Source: Trichobilharzia szidati (Eukaryota; Platyhelminthes; Trematoda; Strigeidida; Schistosomatidae). From it: a DNA stretch of 64,000 bases. Below the pieces are notes generated by a model. That model ran no database searches. It had not been told where the DNA came from and saw nothing but the letters and a program-made list of their open reading frames with translations. This document shows, piece by piece, positions 1 to 10,504 of the stretch. The position numbers were made by a program, and so were the translations under genes. Where the stretch lies: positions 107,406,582 to 107,470,581 of the forward strand of contig OX235273.1 of the NCBI GenBank assembly GCA_944472155.2, given 5' to 3'. Within the stretch, counting starts at the first letter, position 1, and the number at the start of each line of letters is the position of its first letter.

Positions 1-4
1 TTGA

Positions 5-110
5 AATGATAGGTACTCGGTCCGAGTGCCAATGGAAACACCATCACTTCCTCACTGGGTGGTAGAGTGAAGATACATACAGCTGATGAGTCCTGACCGA
101 ATCATGCTCT
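5..110 (+). repeat. Sm-alpha-like repeat fragment with partial hammerhead core
   Basis: The stretch resembles 58400-58490: both start with a GAAATGAT..GGTA block, then CACCATCACT, then a GATACA-type spacer. They then reach a hammerhead-like core, here CTGATGAGTCC at about 83-93. The GGAC and GAAA parts are not intact (the sequence reads TGACCGAATCA), so this looks like a decayed ribozyme. The family assignment rests on these two copies and on recall of schistosome Sm-alpha repeats. Confidence 0.35.
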
Positions 111-180
111 GTGTGAGTGTTTTAAGTCAGTCCTAGAAGCAACGAGTGACTGAACTGAAAACCTTTAGGCTGCAGAGGGA

Positions 181-702
181 GCCAGTGGAGCACTCAGCAA
201 CTAGGCGATGCTGCTATAGTGAAAAATAACAGAAGTTGGAATTCCCTAAACATTACATTCCGTCTACTAACCTGAGCATTCTGGATTCAATCAATGGTGG
301 GAGCATTGTTTATATATTCGTAACGAAATGTGTACTGCATCTCAGTGAAAATCAATACATATCAAAAAGATCTCATCAGAAGGCTGGTGAAACAACCTTT
401 ATCATTACAATGAAGGTGCCTTTTGTGTGAAACCAAAGGGCTTCTAGATTTGAAGTTTCAGTGGCGTAGATGGCGGTGGTATTTTCACAGACTTAAACTG
501 CCAGACCCAGGTCACGAACCTTCCCCCCCCCTTCTCTCTCTTTCTGTCCCTCTCTTGGCTTACTATCGACTAGCAAATAAACTAGGCGAAGTGCAAGAGT
601 ACATCAGTGGCTGAGAATACAATCCAAACCACTTGTCGTGGCTGACCAATGTTCTATTACTGAGCCACGGACGCATTTGAACAGCCTATAATACTTCTTT
701 TA
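181..702. other. Unassigned intergenic or intronic sequence
   Basis: I see no exon, repeat copy or coding signal that I can name. A pyrimidine-rich run with a C tract lies at about 520-555. The short open frames here show no recognisable domain. Confidence 0.5.
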
Positions 703-1785
703 AATTAGAACAAGACATATAGGCGAACAGTATTGTTGTTTTCAATTAGATCATCTGTGGGCTTTACTCTAATTTACATAGATTTATATACAAAAATTTT
801 AACAAATGACGGTGATTTTGTGGATCAAATACTAATGATAATAATAATGAACGTCATTAATAACGATGATTATATTGATAACAAAATATTGATAATAATT
901 TTAATGTAGTTGGCGATAAGAATAACAAAGGTAGTAATATGAGTATATATGTAGACAATTCAATAAATAAATTAGATCAAATCTTAAAAGTTACGTAATA
1001 CTAAAGGTGGTGAAGTGGACAGATAATCAGAGTTTAAATAAATATCATAAAAGTACGAAGGAAATGGAAAATAAGAAAGGGTGGGAGGGTTTTGATTAGA
1101 ATTTACCCCCTAGGCTAAGCAAGGGAGAGACAAAGGTAGAAGAAACTTCTTTTGTCGTATGCAAAGACTAGGAGTGTTCTCTCGAATTCCCATAGCTCCG
1201 GCTATGTGTAAAAAAGCGGGTTCGAACGACTAGACAGCTTAACAAACGCATTAATGAGCATCTTCCTTCGTGGTTCGGGAAAGACCAAATAAAATTTATA
1301 AGAAGTTCTATTTTGGCTCATTTGATTGATGGCGGTCACCAAGTGGAAAGAAGTAGGGCCTTCAAAGTTATCTATCGCATTCCACTGAGCCTTTCGAATG
1401 GGATTGGAACCCGCCTTTGCATACGACCAAAGACGTTTGTTCTACCTTTGTCTCTCCCTTGGCCTAGGTGAATTCTGATCAAAACCCTCCCACACTTCCT
1501 TATTTTCCATCTCCTTCGTACTTTTGTGATGTTTATTTAAACTCTGATTATCTGTCCACTTCACCACCTTTAGTACTACGTAACTTTTAAGATTTGACCT
1601 AATTTATTTACTGAATTGTCTACATATACAAAATATTTACCACATTATTATTATTATCATTATTACTATTATCATTATTTGATCCACAAAATCACCGTCA
1701 TTGGTTAAAATAGTAAATTAGAGTAAAGCCTAAAGAAGATCTAATTGGAAACAATATTGTTAGCTTATATGTCTTGGTTCTAATA
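703..1785 (+). mobile_element. Penelope-like element 3' fragment between inverted arms
   Basis: The segments 703-1168 and 1413-1785 are imperfect inverted copies of each other. For example, GTACGAAGGA near 1052 pairs with its complement near 1513. The loop and right arm read on the plus strand as a C-terminal Penelope endonuclease tail (about 1257-1470): a helix-rich segment containing IKFIRSSILAHL, then FKVIYRIP, then LSLPW. This matches the region after the GIY-YIG core in the copies at 26740-27115 and 5715-5890. The left arm is an inverted copy of the 3' untranslated end. No intact frame remains. Confidence 0.7.
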
Positions 1786-1799
1786 TTAAAAATGGGAAT

Positions 1800-2150
1800 A
1801 TTTAAAGGTTATTTTAAACTGTAAAGTTTAATTATCTCCATCAGAAATGCAAAAGTCTAAATATAAAAGTGCGATTTAGCTAAAAACTGTTTATATAACA
1901 ATATTAATGATAAAAATAAAATGAATGTTATCTTTAGACGATGCCATCATCCTAGAGGTTGTAGTCTGTTGATGTCCCATTTATTTATACGGAGGAAATA
2001 AAGACTGATATCATTTCCTTTTGTAAAATATTATCAACGGCCATAATCAGTGTCTAAAATCCTTTTTGTTAGGCGACAGACTAATTTTCTTTGCTAGTTG
2101 TCATTGGGAGTGTTATCAGATCCGCTGATAGATGTTTAAGACTAGGCATG
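1800..2150. other. Unassigned AT-rich sequence
   Basis: AT-rich DNA without recognisable coding or repeat-family similarity inside the window. Confidence 0.45.

Positions 2151-2196
<46 letters not shown>
2151..2196. repeat. (TA)n microsatellite
   Basis: About 22 uninterrupted TA units are directly visible. Similar TA runs occur at 32877-32892, 37190-37219, 38160-38171, 39162-39194 and 53633-53648. Confidence 0.97.
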
Positions 2197-2197
<1 letters not shown>

Positions 2198-2199
2198 CA

Positions 2200-2779
2200 T
2201 ACCCAGATTAAGAAAGAACCACTTCTTCTAATATGGGTCAGAAACTTGGCGTGACAGAGTCACGAAAAGGATTTCCAACAGCCAGCTGTAGACTGTTCTG
2301 TGCGATAATGAAAGCATTAGGCGTGAAACCTATAACTTATTAAATAGTCAGTAGAACAACTGGATCTCGTCTTTCCAACTTATATCATTTATAGGTACAA
2401 CGTTTTCTTTCTTTCTTTTCCTTTTCTTTTTTTCCTGTTATGTGCAGCTTTGTTTCTCTCTTCCTTACAAACTCTACTTAAAACATTCTTGTTCGTTCTT
2501 TCATACTCTATATATCTCGACCCTTTGTTACCGCTTACGCCAGTAAATATGGTAGTATCTACTTTTTTAACACCTTCAAACATTCTGTTCACTTTTGGCT
2601 TTGCTACCGATATGCCAATATGTTGTTGTCAAAATTAACTGAGAGTACCCATAATCTATATAGAATTCTATTTATTGACAGTGAACAAACTGGATGCAAT
2701 ACTGTAGTAAAAATGCTGAGAATTCCATTCTGTATCACAAGTACCATTTTGGAATAAAGCAAATTATTATTATTATTAA
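2200..2779 (+). mobile_element. CR1-like LINE, 3' end
   Basis: The segment matches 54540-54990 almost base for base in stretches: CTGTTCTGTGCGATAA, then AATAGTCAGTAGAACAACTG, then AATAAAGCAAATTATTATTA. It ends in a (TTA)n tail at 2763-2778. Only the last codons of the ORF and the 3' untranslated region are present. The class comes from the longer copies at 54150 and 55100, which encode the end of a non-LTR reverse-transcriptase protein. SR1 of S. mansoni is a CR1-like element of this kind. Confidence 0.6.
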
Positions 2780-2799
2780 CAGCTGCCTTCACTGACTCC

Positions 2800-3152
2800 T
2801 TACTGAAGAACGGATGGCCAAAAATGTATTAGCAATCAAAAAACCTCTGGGAACTAACTAATCAAGAACTTATCGGTCAACAAATATGCCAGAGAAAGTG
2901 AGGATAGATCGGACACATACTGAGTAGACCTGTGGATGACATCGTGCGACAGGCTAGCGCATTTAAGTGGAACACCCCCCTCGCGGGGAGAAACGAGTTC
3001 GGAGTCTGAGGGCAACATCGGGGAGATCGTGTAAGGACGAGAAAGAAGTCTATAGGCAATCACGGAGGATTAGAGAGAATAGGACGAAATGGGGACTTGG
3101 TGTTGAAGTCCTATACTCCTCTTGAAACTCATGGGAGTAATAATAATAAATA
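2800..3152 (+). mobile_element. RTE-like LINE, 3' end
   Basis: This contains the characteristic end of the RTE copies in this window: a GGATHGGACACA..CTGAG-type block, then GGAACAC..GGGGAGAAACGAG, then GAGATCGTGTAAGGA, then TGGGGACTTGGTGTTGAAG. It closes with a (TAA)n tail at 3137-3150. The reading frame is broken. Seven further copies share this end. Confidence 0.7.
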
Positions 3153-3159
3153 TAAAATC

Positions 3160-3640
3160 CGTTAAAACAGACCGCAAAGCCAGCTGATTTTCTTATCACT
3201 GGAAGTTCTAATAAATCATATTTATAGATTAATTAATGGTGAGAGTATCTAAGAGTAGTGACTGGATGATTACTGAAGGTGGGGAAATGACCGTCTGAAT
3301 CGTGGTGGAGATTCGAAGCACCATCCAACACTCCATCAGGAAAGCTAAGAGACCTGACCTCAATCAACCCAGCTGCTGTCTGAATAATTCATCCTTAACT
3401 GTGCGTTTATCACTACCCAAGCTGCTCAACTAAGTCTTCTCCTGACAAACCTGATTATATCGAATTAGAAGCAGAATAGCACGCAGCTAAATATTAGTGA
3501 GAATATTTACGGTAAGTAAAATCATTTCCGAAAATCATTGAGAATAAACTATTTTCAGAGGTGAACAACATTCTTACTGACTTCATGTATAACTTGTAGA
3601 CAAAGAAACAAGTTTTCAAAAGTTGACTTGTAAGGATTAG
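3160..3640. other. Unassigned sequence
   Basis: No similarity to the repeat families defined here and no exon signature. It may be diverged repeat or intergenic sequence. Confidence 0.4.
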
Positions 3641-3644
3641 ATTT

Positions 3645-4075
3645 GTTTTTACGAGTTTGCCCACTGATTGATATCAGTTAGAGAATCACTGAAAACAAGG
3701 GTGTACTGGAGAGCTGTTTCATTCTAGTTTGGGAATCTAGTGGAAAGTCGTTCGTGACCAGTGGGGTCCATCCAGTCGGAAGTGAGGATGGATTTCCCAC
3801 CGATGACATTGTTTGGTGCTCACACTAAATCACGAATTGGTAGAAGTTAGAATTCATGGGCTGGCCATTGAATTGGGTCCCGGTGGCTAAATGGTTTACG
3901 AGCTAGCTTGACTTGTAGACAGAAGGTCCTTGGTTCAAACCCGAATGGTGGGTGGGTACTGTCGATGATTCCCAAACTAGGATGAAACAGCTGTCTGACA
4001 GTACTCCCAGGTTTTCAATGGTTCTCTAACTGATATCAATACGTGGTCAAACTCGTAAAAACAAAATAGTAGCAG
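3645..4075 (+). repeat. SINE-A copy preceded by an inverted SINE-A tail
   Basis: A nearly complete plus-strand SINE-A lies at about 3735-4075. Its tRNA-like head reads GGGTCCCGGTGGCTAAATGG (A-box position), followed by TTGGTTCAAACCC (B-box position). The decayed hammerhead segment (CCAAACTAGGATGAAACAGC) and the GGTTCTCTAACTGATATCA end follow. Immediately upstream, 3645-3735 is the tail of a second copy in the opposite orientation, so the tail sequences can form a hairpin. Confidence 0.8.
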
Positions 4076-4549
4076 AGAAGATTTGTAACTCAGGTAGATG
4101 AATTCGGTATGAATTGGTTCTCTGAGTTGTTTGATGTAATTTTTAAGCTTTAGACTGAACCCATTTGAATACTTCTTGAATGATATAATTGTCTCTCCTG
4201 ATAATCTCCGTCGTAATTAATTGTTAATTTGTATGTGTATAAGTTATTTAATTGACATGGAATTTGACTTTTCTGTCATGCGACTTATTCCCTATCAGTT
4301 AATGAATCTGATCTATAATAATGTGTCCGTTGATAGCAGATTCGTTGAAGTATCAGGAATCTAGGAATTCCCTGATATTTTCGGTTTTTCCATTATTTGA
4401 AATTTCTACGTTTCCCCAGTTGATACACGTCTTGTTTTTGGACAACTAGTTCTTCGATACAGAGTAGTAGGTTTCGTCCACTTTAATCAATATAGTGCTT
4501 TTCGCATTTCATGTACTTTATTTTGTAAATAGTATTGATCTTTTATTTT
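4076..4549 (-). mobile_element. Penelope-like element endonuclease remnant
   Basis: On the minus strand, 4400-4549 translates with one stop as a GIY-YIG remnant. The pattern is IKYMKCEKHYI followed by SGRN, which parallels INCNNCEKHYIG at 7380-7430. Downstream (4076-4370) lies the family's 3' terminal block ending in GGTTCTCTGAG near 4120, as at 6721-6760. Stops and indels show the copy is dead. The right side is cut by SINE-D. Confidence 0.6.
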
Positions 4550-4890
4550 GATTGGACACTAGTAACTATTGTTATGTGTCTAGTCCTTTCTTTGGTGCAG
4601 ACTGAATTCTATCAGTCAGGTTTGCAATGTGGCCACCGCATCACTAGGTGGCTCGCGATCACAGTGCACATTGATTCGATAATATTAGGTGGTTGGAGGC
4701 ATTCGGCAGGAAGCCTTGAACCTAGGTTTCGTGCTAGTTGGCACTCATCAGTCAGCAGGACGTATCTACAACCACCTTGATGGAAGTCATGTCCCTTCTG
4801 AGATTCAAACCCGCGTCACCCAGTGAGTAGTGAAGTCAGAGTCGCTACCACTGAGCTATTCGGGCTCGTCATTCACCTCCTGTAGGACTG
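4550..4890 (-). repeat. SINE-D copy
   Basis: This matches 35680-36030 along its length: ACACTAGTAACTA, TGGTGCAGACTGAATT, CCTAGGTTTCGTGCTAGT, then ACCACTGAGCTATTCGGGC. Read on the minus strand it begins with an A-box-like GCTCAGTGGTAGCG and then has GGGTTTGAATCTCAG at the B-box position. That indicates a tRNA-derived, RNA polymerase III type repeat. A second partial copy follows at 4905-5000. Confidence 0.75.
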
Positions 4891-4904
4891 TATTAGGTAC
4901 CTTT

Positions 4905-5000
4905 TTGATGGCACACTAGTTAGTAACTAGTGTAATGTGTGTGTTCAGTCCTTTGTTTGGTGCAGACTGAATTTTTATCAGTCACGTTGGCACTGTACAG
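4905..5000 (-). repeat. SINE-D partial copy
   Basis: This repeats the ACTAGTTAGTAACTAGTGTA block and the TTTGGTGCAGACTGAATT block of the neighbouring SINE-D, without the tRNA-like head. Confidence 0.65.
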
Positions 5001-5370
5001 CTTTGAAATGAATTTATGAAAAATAGATCTCTTTGTTCATAAAATGAATTAAGAAACACGAGTCCAAGTAAAAATATTTCTAACAGCTATCTTCAGTAGC
5101 CCAATATCAATTATAATGAATACTAAAAATGTAGAAAAGGTTGAAAGTTTATTTATAACGTCATTTGTTAGGTGACGGTGAGTCTTATTGGTTTAACAAC
5201 TCAACTTTTATTCAGTAGACTCAGGGTTCGAGTTTAAGCAGTTTAAGCAGCTACACATTGACATTAGCCGACTTATAGTGTGTTTGGCTCATTAGATAAA
5301 CTACAAAAAATATTCCATAAAGACAATAATAATCCACACTTAACAACATTGGAAACAAATTTCAACCTAC

Positions 5371-5652
5371 CTGGAATTTTTAAATTCAATTCACACTGAC
5401 TACCAACATAAGTTGCATCAGCAAGTTCCCTTTGTCGAGTGATTCTTTCCATCATTCTAAGCGAAGGTTCTCCACCGATATGAACAACAAAAGGACTTCC
5501 CGGGACTGGTTGATCAGCATACTTAACATTGATAATATATGTTCCAGGCTCTGTTGGTCGATAGGTGACGAGACATGTACCATCTTGATTATCATGACAT
5601 TCAATATCAGCCTTGCTAGGACCTTCAATGGATAGATTTAAACCGCCATAAC
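5371..5652 (-). CDS. Filamin exon (repeat 19 into repeat 20)
   Basis: This is the last filamin exon in the window. It is 282 nt with both borders in phase 1, acceptor TTTTCTAG and donor CCAG/GTAGGT. It encodes [18 protein letters not shown], a strand with [14 protein letters not shown], and [12 protein letters not shown], the hallmark C-terminal strand of a filamin immunoglobulin repeat. It then starts the next repeat with [11 protein letters not shown] and CELNLKIP. Recalled vertebrate filamin A repeats 19-20 align closely ([41 protein letters not shown]). Filamin is an actin cross-linking cytoskeletal scaffold. The downstream exons must lie to the left of the window. Confidence 0.95.
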
Positions 5653-5714
5653 CTAGAAAAAAGAAAAATATTGCATAGAGTTACAATGGAATATTAGCCC
5701 CTAGGATGAAATGT

Positions 5715-6370
5715 ACACTCCACCAGAGTCGTCTTTCAAGATCATCTACAAGGTGAGGCGAAATGGTACAAAGGGTGTCAGGTTTCGACTTTTGTGTTTG
5801 GCGGAGGCGCTGGCGATTCGTCGATGCAATCCCGAAATCTGTTTACAGAAAAAGTTTGTCCAGTCTCTTATTCTACCTTGGTCTTAACCTCTTCACTAGT
5901 CTTTCTCTGTAAAAACATTTTAATTTTTCTAAATTTCTAATTTATCTTTTAGTTTGCTTTAACTTTAATAATTAATTCCCTATTATCACTGTCATATGTT
6001 CCTTTTGTATATTTTCACACCGTCTTCACACTTGTTAAATTGACACTCAAATACCTTTATTCTCACTCAATAGTAACTTTGACCTTATCAAATTTCTATC
6101 TTTGTGCCATTGAGTACTACGTAATTTACAACTTTTATTTTTTTTACTTCTAAAGCCACTTCTGAGTAATTATATCAGTTATATCACCCACCCCTATTAC
6201 TTAATAATAGAGTACTATACATTTTTAGCAAATATAAATACAACAGTACAGCCAGCCTCTGAAGATGATTTCTCCGACAAAGAAAATTTTCTTCGCCGAA
6301 TTGGTCTTTTATATTCAGTTTATTCTTTACAGTAGCCCTACAGGAGGTCAAATAGTTCAGTGTTATCATC
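5715..6370 (+). mobile_element. Penelope-like element C-terminus and 3' UTR
   Basis: Plus-strand positions 5730-5890 read as the typical Penelope C-terminus after the endonuclease: FKIIYKVR, then LLCLAEALAIRRCNPEICLQ, then KKFVQSLILPW. The equivalent stretch occurs at 26990-27115 and 61640-62700. The remainder to about 6340 resembles 15160-15345 (shared GAAGATGATT..TCTCC..GAAAATTTTCTTC), which I take as the 3' untranslated region. The 5' part of the element is missing. Confidence 0.7.
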
Positions 6371-6720
6371 TCTGAACTCAGCGCTAAGTGATATAACTTT
6401 TAATTTTCCTGAAGATATCAATTCCTTCGAGACTTTAGCTATTCGTTGTTAATGACTGCTAACAAACACAAAGTCTAGGTTAAGTAGGGTTCCCTCCGGA
6501 TTGCTTGCAACGATCCGTCTCGGTAGCGACTCACTTAGCTTGATAATAAATACATTGCAAACCTAAAGTGACAGAATAAGGTGACGCTAGAGTCCCCGTA
6601 TCTGATCTGAAGACGATGAATAAAATAGTTTGCAACAGCTCCATTGCTGAACAATACCACCCATCAATCAAGAGAAAAGATTTAAATATGATGGAGAAGA
6701 TTTGTAGCTCAGGTGGGTGA
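6371..6720. other. Unassigned sequence beside the palindromic element
   Basis: No named repeat is visible. The last 30 bases (GAGAAGATTTGTAGCTCAGG) recur at 4070-4100 next to another copy of the same Penelope family, so they may belong to its terminus. Confidence 0.4.
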
Positions 6721-7940
6721 TTTTGATGTGGTTGTGTTCTCTAAGCTGGATGGTTAATTTGCGAAGCTTTCATCGCCCTACTAGGCAATATCTTCAGCGG
6801 ATACTTCAATTCAAAGAAGTGAGCTTCAGATCTCTCCACGAGTTTATTAGTCACCATCTCTCCTGGCGGGTGACCTTGAACGTGATTGGTTGTTTTTTGT
6901 GTTTCTTCACACCTTCTGGGCTACTTGTATTGGAACTGATTGCTTATATCACTTGAACTTTGACCGTTTGTGTGTGAGGTTTATTTCGTATCGGTTGATA
7001 AATTTTGTTTATCTCGATGTGTCTATTGATTGTTGATTCACTGGAATAACAAGCAGGTTTCTACGAATTCTCTAGCATTCTTGTTGTTTCCCCCTGAAGA
7101 AAGATATCTCATGGACGTCTTCCAAAAGAATGGATATGCACGGAACTTCATCAAAAGACATATACTCCCAAGCCAACCCAACAAATCAGAAGCCCACAAG
7201 GAAAGCACGAAGAAAGTCGCCCTAACATATATAAAGGCCATCTCAGAAATCACCGCAAGACTCTTCAAACCTTAACGAATTGACGTCGCACATAATACAA
7301 CAAAATCACTTCACTCAGCTTGCTCCATGTCAAACAAAATACTCAACAACGAAAGAAGATAAAACCAATATCATCTACAAAATAAATTGTAACAACTGCG
7401 AAAAACACTACATTGGCTAAAGTGGACGTCCCCGTCTTCGTTTTCCTATCCATGATCATAAGCTAGCCGTCAAAAGACATGACATCCACTGCCTCGCTCA
7501 TATCACTACATACAGACAACCACGGACATCAATTCGACTCGGACAACCAGTGTTCAAATATTAGACAGAGGAAACACCAAGAATCCTAGAGAATTCGTAG
7601 AAACCTGCTTGTTATTCCAGTGAATCAACAATCAATAGACACATCGAGATAAACAAAATTTATCAACCGATACGAAATAAACCTCACACACAAACGGTCA
7701 AAGTTCAAGTGATATAAGCAATCAGTTCCAATACAAGTAGCCCAGAAGGTGTGAAGAAACACAAAAAACAACCAATCACGTTCAAGGTCACCCGCCAGGA
7801 GAGATGGTGACTAATAAACTCGTGGAGAGATCTGAAGCTCACTTCTTTGAATTGAAGTATCCGCTGAAGATATTGCCTAGTAGGGCGATGAAAGCTTCGC
7901 AAATTAACCATCCAGCTTAGAGAACACAACCACATCAAAA
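6721..7940 (+). mobile_element. Palindromic Penelope-like element with endonuclease remnant
   Basis: The arms 6721-7091 and 7570-7940 (371 bp each) are inverted copies. Paired coordinates always sum to 14661, so the arms are colinear without net indels. The 478-bp spacer reads on the plus strand as the end of a Penelope RT (KNGYARNFIKRH, then YIKAISEITARLFKP). It continues into a GIY-YIG nuclease with IIYKINCNNCEKHYIG and SGRPRLRF, and a stop inside. The right arm carries the end of the coding region (TPRILE) and the 3' terminus. The left arm is the inverted duplicate. A near-identical 'protein' appears on opposite strands at 6717-6956 and 7705-7938 only because of the palindrome. Confidence 0.85.
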
Positions 7941-8980
7941 AAAGAGAAGAGATCTATTAAAACTGTTAGTTACTCATGAAATTAACAAGTGGCCTAAACA
8001 AATCACTTCAATATACGCTGGATGTATACAACAAGCTGATGTGACTGGAAATGAGAAAAGCTGCTAACTGGAATCGACTGTCATACTATCTTGATGGCTG
8101 TAATACGCAAGACTTCAATTTCATTAGTATTAATGCAATACGAATCTTGGTTACAACAGGATAAAAGAAAAGTGATCTTGGAGTAACCGTCTGTTCGGCT
8201 TGAAAGCTTACATTGAGACAATAAGTCTGAAGTCTACTGTGACCTACGCTTTAGATCCAGTTTCAATTACTACTTAATTTCTTCATTATGACAATGTATA
8301 CTACTGATTAACAGATATAAGTAGTTGGATAGCATTTATGTCAATAAGTACTGCTTGCTAGTTAGATCGATGTGTCAAGCGGACTATATTCATTGTACTC
8401 TGTATATTTTTGGGTTCTCTGAGTACATCACAGTGAATTCTCACCAAGTTGCTTATTTGATTATTTATATTACCAGTTTCTCCTATGTAGCTAGCTGGTA
8501 TTAGAATGGTTAGAACAGATCCACCTTTCTGAGTTGACTCAAGCCAGACACACCAAGGGATGAGCTCATCTGCAAACGAGCTTTCCATGTTCAGATCATT
8601 TTGATCTGGCTAGCAAGTTCTGTTGCCTGATGTGAATTGTTTCCAACCACACATTTTAATCAGCAGGACAGGCTAACATGACATTATACTTGCTTTGTTG
8701 GTTGCCATTCATCGTAGGTCGTAAATCTGATTATTTTGAGGTACCAAAAGAAACCATGACAAATTTTCCTTCCGAAAAGTGTAATTCTTTAATAGCTTAT
8801 TGTGTTCTATGCGCTGCCAGCCCGCTCAAACAGCTAGCCAGAATTCGAATGATTAGAACTCTTTTGACTCTATAGGCTGAATCAAACTGCCTACACTGTG
8901 GGTAAGTAAGTTCCCCCTGAAACGAGTGAAACAACTGTCCGGTGTTAAGATCACGTCAGTATGGTTCCCCACTACGCATA
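7941..8980. other. Unassigned sequence with faint dispersed-repeat blocks
   Basis: No exon is recognised. A short block near 8300 (ATATAAGTAGTTGGATAGC) recurs near 40070 (ATATAAGTAGTTGGATGCC), which suggests an unclassified dispersed repeat. The segment 8915-8965 weakly resembles the hammerhead part of SINE-A. Confidence 0.4.
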
Positions 8981-9192
8981 TCAGTTGGGGCAAAGTTAAA
9001 ATTTAAGCACCACTAACTACCAATCAGCAAATGACCTGGAACGCACCAGTCACGTGAAGGAGGCATTTTTGTGTATGGAATATTTATATTTATGGGGAAA
9101 AAATGCATGAAACCTGTAGAAAAGTACTACACAGGATACCTTCCTCTCACATGTGGTAAAAATAGCTCTCAGTTTTAGGTTTGAATATCAAC

Positions 9193-9364
9193 AGAGGATA
9201 ATTCAATTGTGGGTAGGATTTATTTTGATTAAGTCTAATAGTGCTATACAGTAATATTTACTGAGCAATAAACTGTGCTCGAAACTTTGTCATCAGTAAA
9301 TATTACTGTATAACGCTGCGAGACTTTATCAAAATAAATTTTACCCAAAATGGAATTATACTCT
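9193..9364. repeat. Small palindrome from a Penelope 3' end
   Basis: The segments 9193-9264 and 9293-9364 are 72-bp inverted repeats around a 28-bp centre. The sequence (CAGTAATATTTACTGA, ACTTTATCAAAATAAA, CTGTGCTCGAAAC) matches the end of the Penelope copy at 33061-33130 and 33930-34003. Confidence 0.8.
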
Positions 9365-9394
9365 ATCACCACATTCTTTGCATATAGTTATTTA

Positions 9395-9540
9395 GGTCTT
9401 CTAACCCTAACAACCCTAATCTTCCCTGAACCTAACCCTAACGTGAAAATATCCCTAAACTAACTGTAATCTAACTCGAACCGACCCTAATATCGCCCTC
9501 TATTAGGTTAACCTAACCCTAACCTTGTCCTTTGCTTAAA
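9395..9540. repeat. Degenerate telomere-like CCCTAA tract
   Basis: Many irregularly spaced AACCCTAA and CCTAACCCTAAC units are directly visible. TTAGGG is the schistosome telomere unit. Here the units are interrupted and sit inside a dispersed element, so this is not a telomere end. Confidence 0.8.
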
Positions 9541-9931
9541 CCGTAACTTAATCTTTCTGAAACCAAAGCAGAAACTTGCCAGATATCCCATTTAAGAGCA
9601 CAACACTTTGGTGAGCATATTGTATTGATGATGACAACATTATTTGTCAGGTTTCACTAACTTGCTGAGTGAGCATTTCAAGGTCACTGATGCGGTTACC
9701 CTCCACTGGTAGTTAGTTAGTTGTGCTTAAAGTTTAACTTGGCGTCAATCGGTCAAATACACTAACATAAAATTATGCTTGCTTTCTAGATTGTGAAATA
9801 TGGTGTATTAAGTGAATTTTCACCCCAAAAACGGTGTAATTTGTAAATTCTAAGTATCTAAAGGAGTTCTTAAATAAAACAATAATATCCTTGAACAATA
9901 TGTTCCACACAAAAAGAAAGCTTAAACTTAC

Positions 9932-10135
9932 CAGCATTTCTTGTATCTACAGTGAATTGACAATTTTGATTCGCCATACCTTCACGTAGACCAGTACCAT
10001 AGATTCGAACTTTTGATGCATTACCAATTTCACTTTCACCAACATAAATTTTAAATGGACTATTGGCAATATGTCTCCCATTACGAAATACATTGACAAA
10101 ATGTTCACCAATTTCATGTGGAGTAAATGAAATGC
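9932..10135 (-). CDS. Filamin exon (end of repeat 18, start of 19)
   Basis: A 204-nt exon with phase 1 at both ends, acceptor AAATAG and donor CTG/GTAAGT. It encodes [30 protein letters not shown] and [16 protein letters not shown], then [10 protein letters not shown], whose last Gly codon is completed by the next exon (GYGGLNLS). The order of motifs is that of recalled vertebrate filamin repeat 18 (VSFVPKETGEH..SEIGDASRVRV..DTRDAGYGG). In vertebrates this part of rod 2 pairs with its neighbours and binds partner receptors. Whether the fluke protein does so is inference. Confidence 0.95.
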
Positions 10136-10232
10136 CTATTTAAAAAAAAGTTAAAACAAGTAATCCAAAGAGGAAAAAGTATGGTTTAGGGTACAGGTTG
10201 AAGATGAGGCAGTAACTCATCTAAGAAGACAT

Positions 10233-10475
10233 TGCGAAATGGTCGCGCTATGTCGTGAATTGGCACAAGTTATAATTCAAGGCCCATTGGATTGGGTCTC
10301 AGTGGCTAAATGGTCTACGAGCTCGCCTTGTAACCAGAAGGTCCTGGGTTCGAATCCCGGTGGGCGCGTACTGATGAAGAGTCCCAAACTAGGACGAAAC
10401 AGCTGTCCAGTAATCCCAGGTTTTCCAGTGGTTCTTTAACTGATGTCAGCTCATGATGAAATCCTTCATGCAGTT
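10233..10475 (+). repeat. SINE-A copy
   Basis: This copy has GGGTCTCAGTGGCTAAATGG at the A-box position and GGGTTCGAATCCCGGTGGGC at the B-box position. The hammerhead-like segment GTACTGATGAAGAGTCCC..GGACGAAACAGCTGTCCAGTA follows, then GATGAAATCC. The core has A where the hammerhead needs C3, so it is predicted inactive. Confidence 0.85.
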
Positions 10476-10504
10476 ATTAAAATATGTCGGAAAAATTGAA
10501 GCAG

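Larger units (their letters stand above)
8983..9765. mobile_element. TIR element with telomere-like TTAGGG runs
   Basis: The ends are inverted copies of each other. The left end reads AAGTTAAAATTTAAGCAC near 8993, and the right end is the complement of AAGTTAAACTTTAAGCAC near 9735. The next block (CTAACTACC..GACCT) is also inverted. The interior contains a degenerate CCCTAA-rich stretch at 9395-9540. A second copy lies in the opposite orientation at 46050-46815 and a partial third at 23930-24250. No transposase is visible, so this is a non-autonomous element. A small Penelope-derived palindrome (9193-9364) is nested inside. Element class is undetermined. Confidence 0.65.

Noticed and set aside
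83..110. Functional hammerhead at CTGATGAGTCC near the window start
   Set aside because: The sequence after stem II lacks GGAC and a GAAA box, so the core cannot close. Kept only as a repeat fragment.
6717..7938. Identical 'proteins' on opposite strands (6717-6956 and 7705-7938)
   Set aside because: They are the two arms of the palindrome read in opposite directions and have no domain. They are terminal non-coding element sequence.
9395..9540. Chromosome end or healed telomere
   Set aside because: The CCCTAA units are degenerate, sit inside an inverted-repeat element with copies elsewhere, and lie in an intron of filamin.
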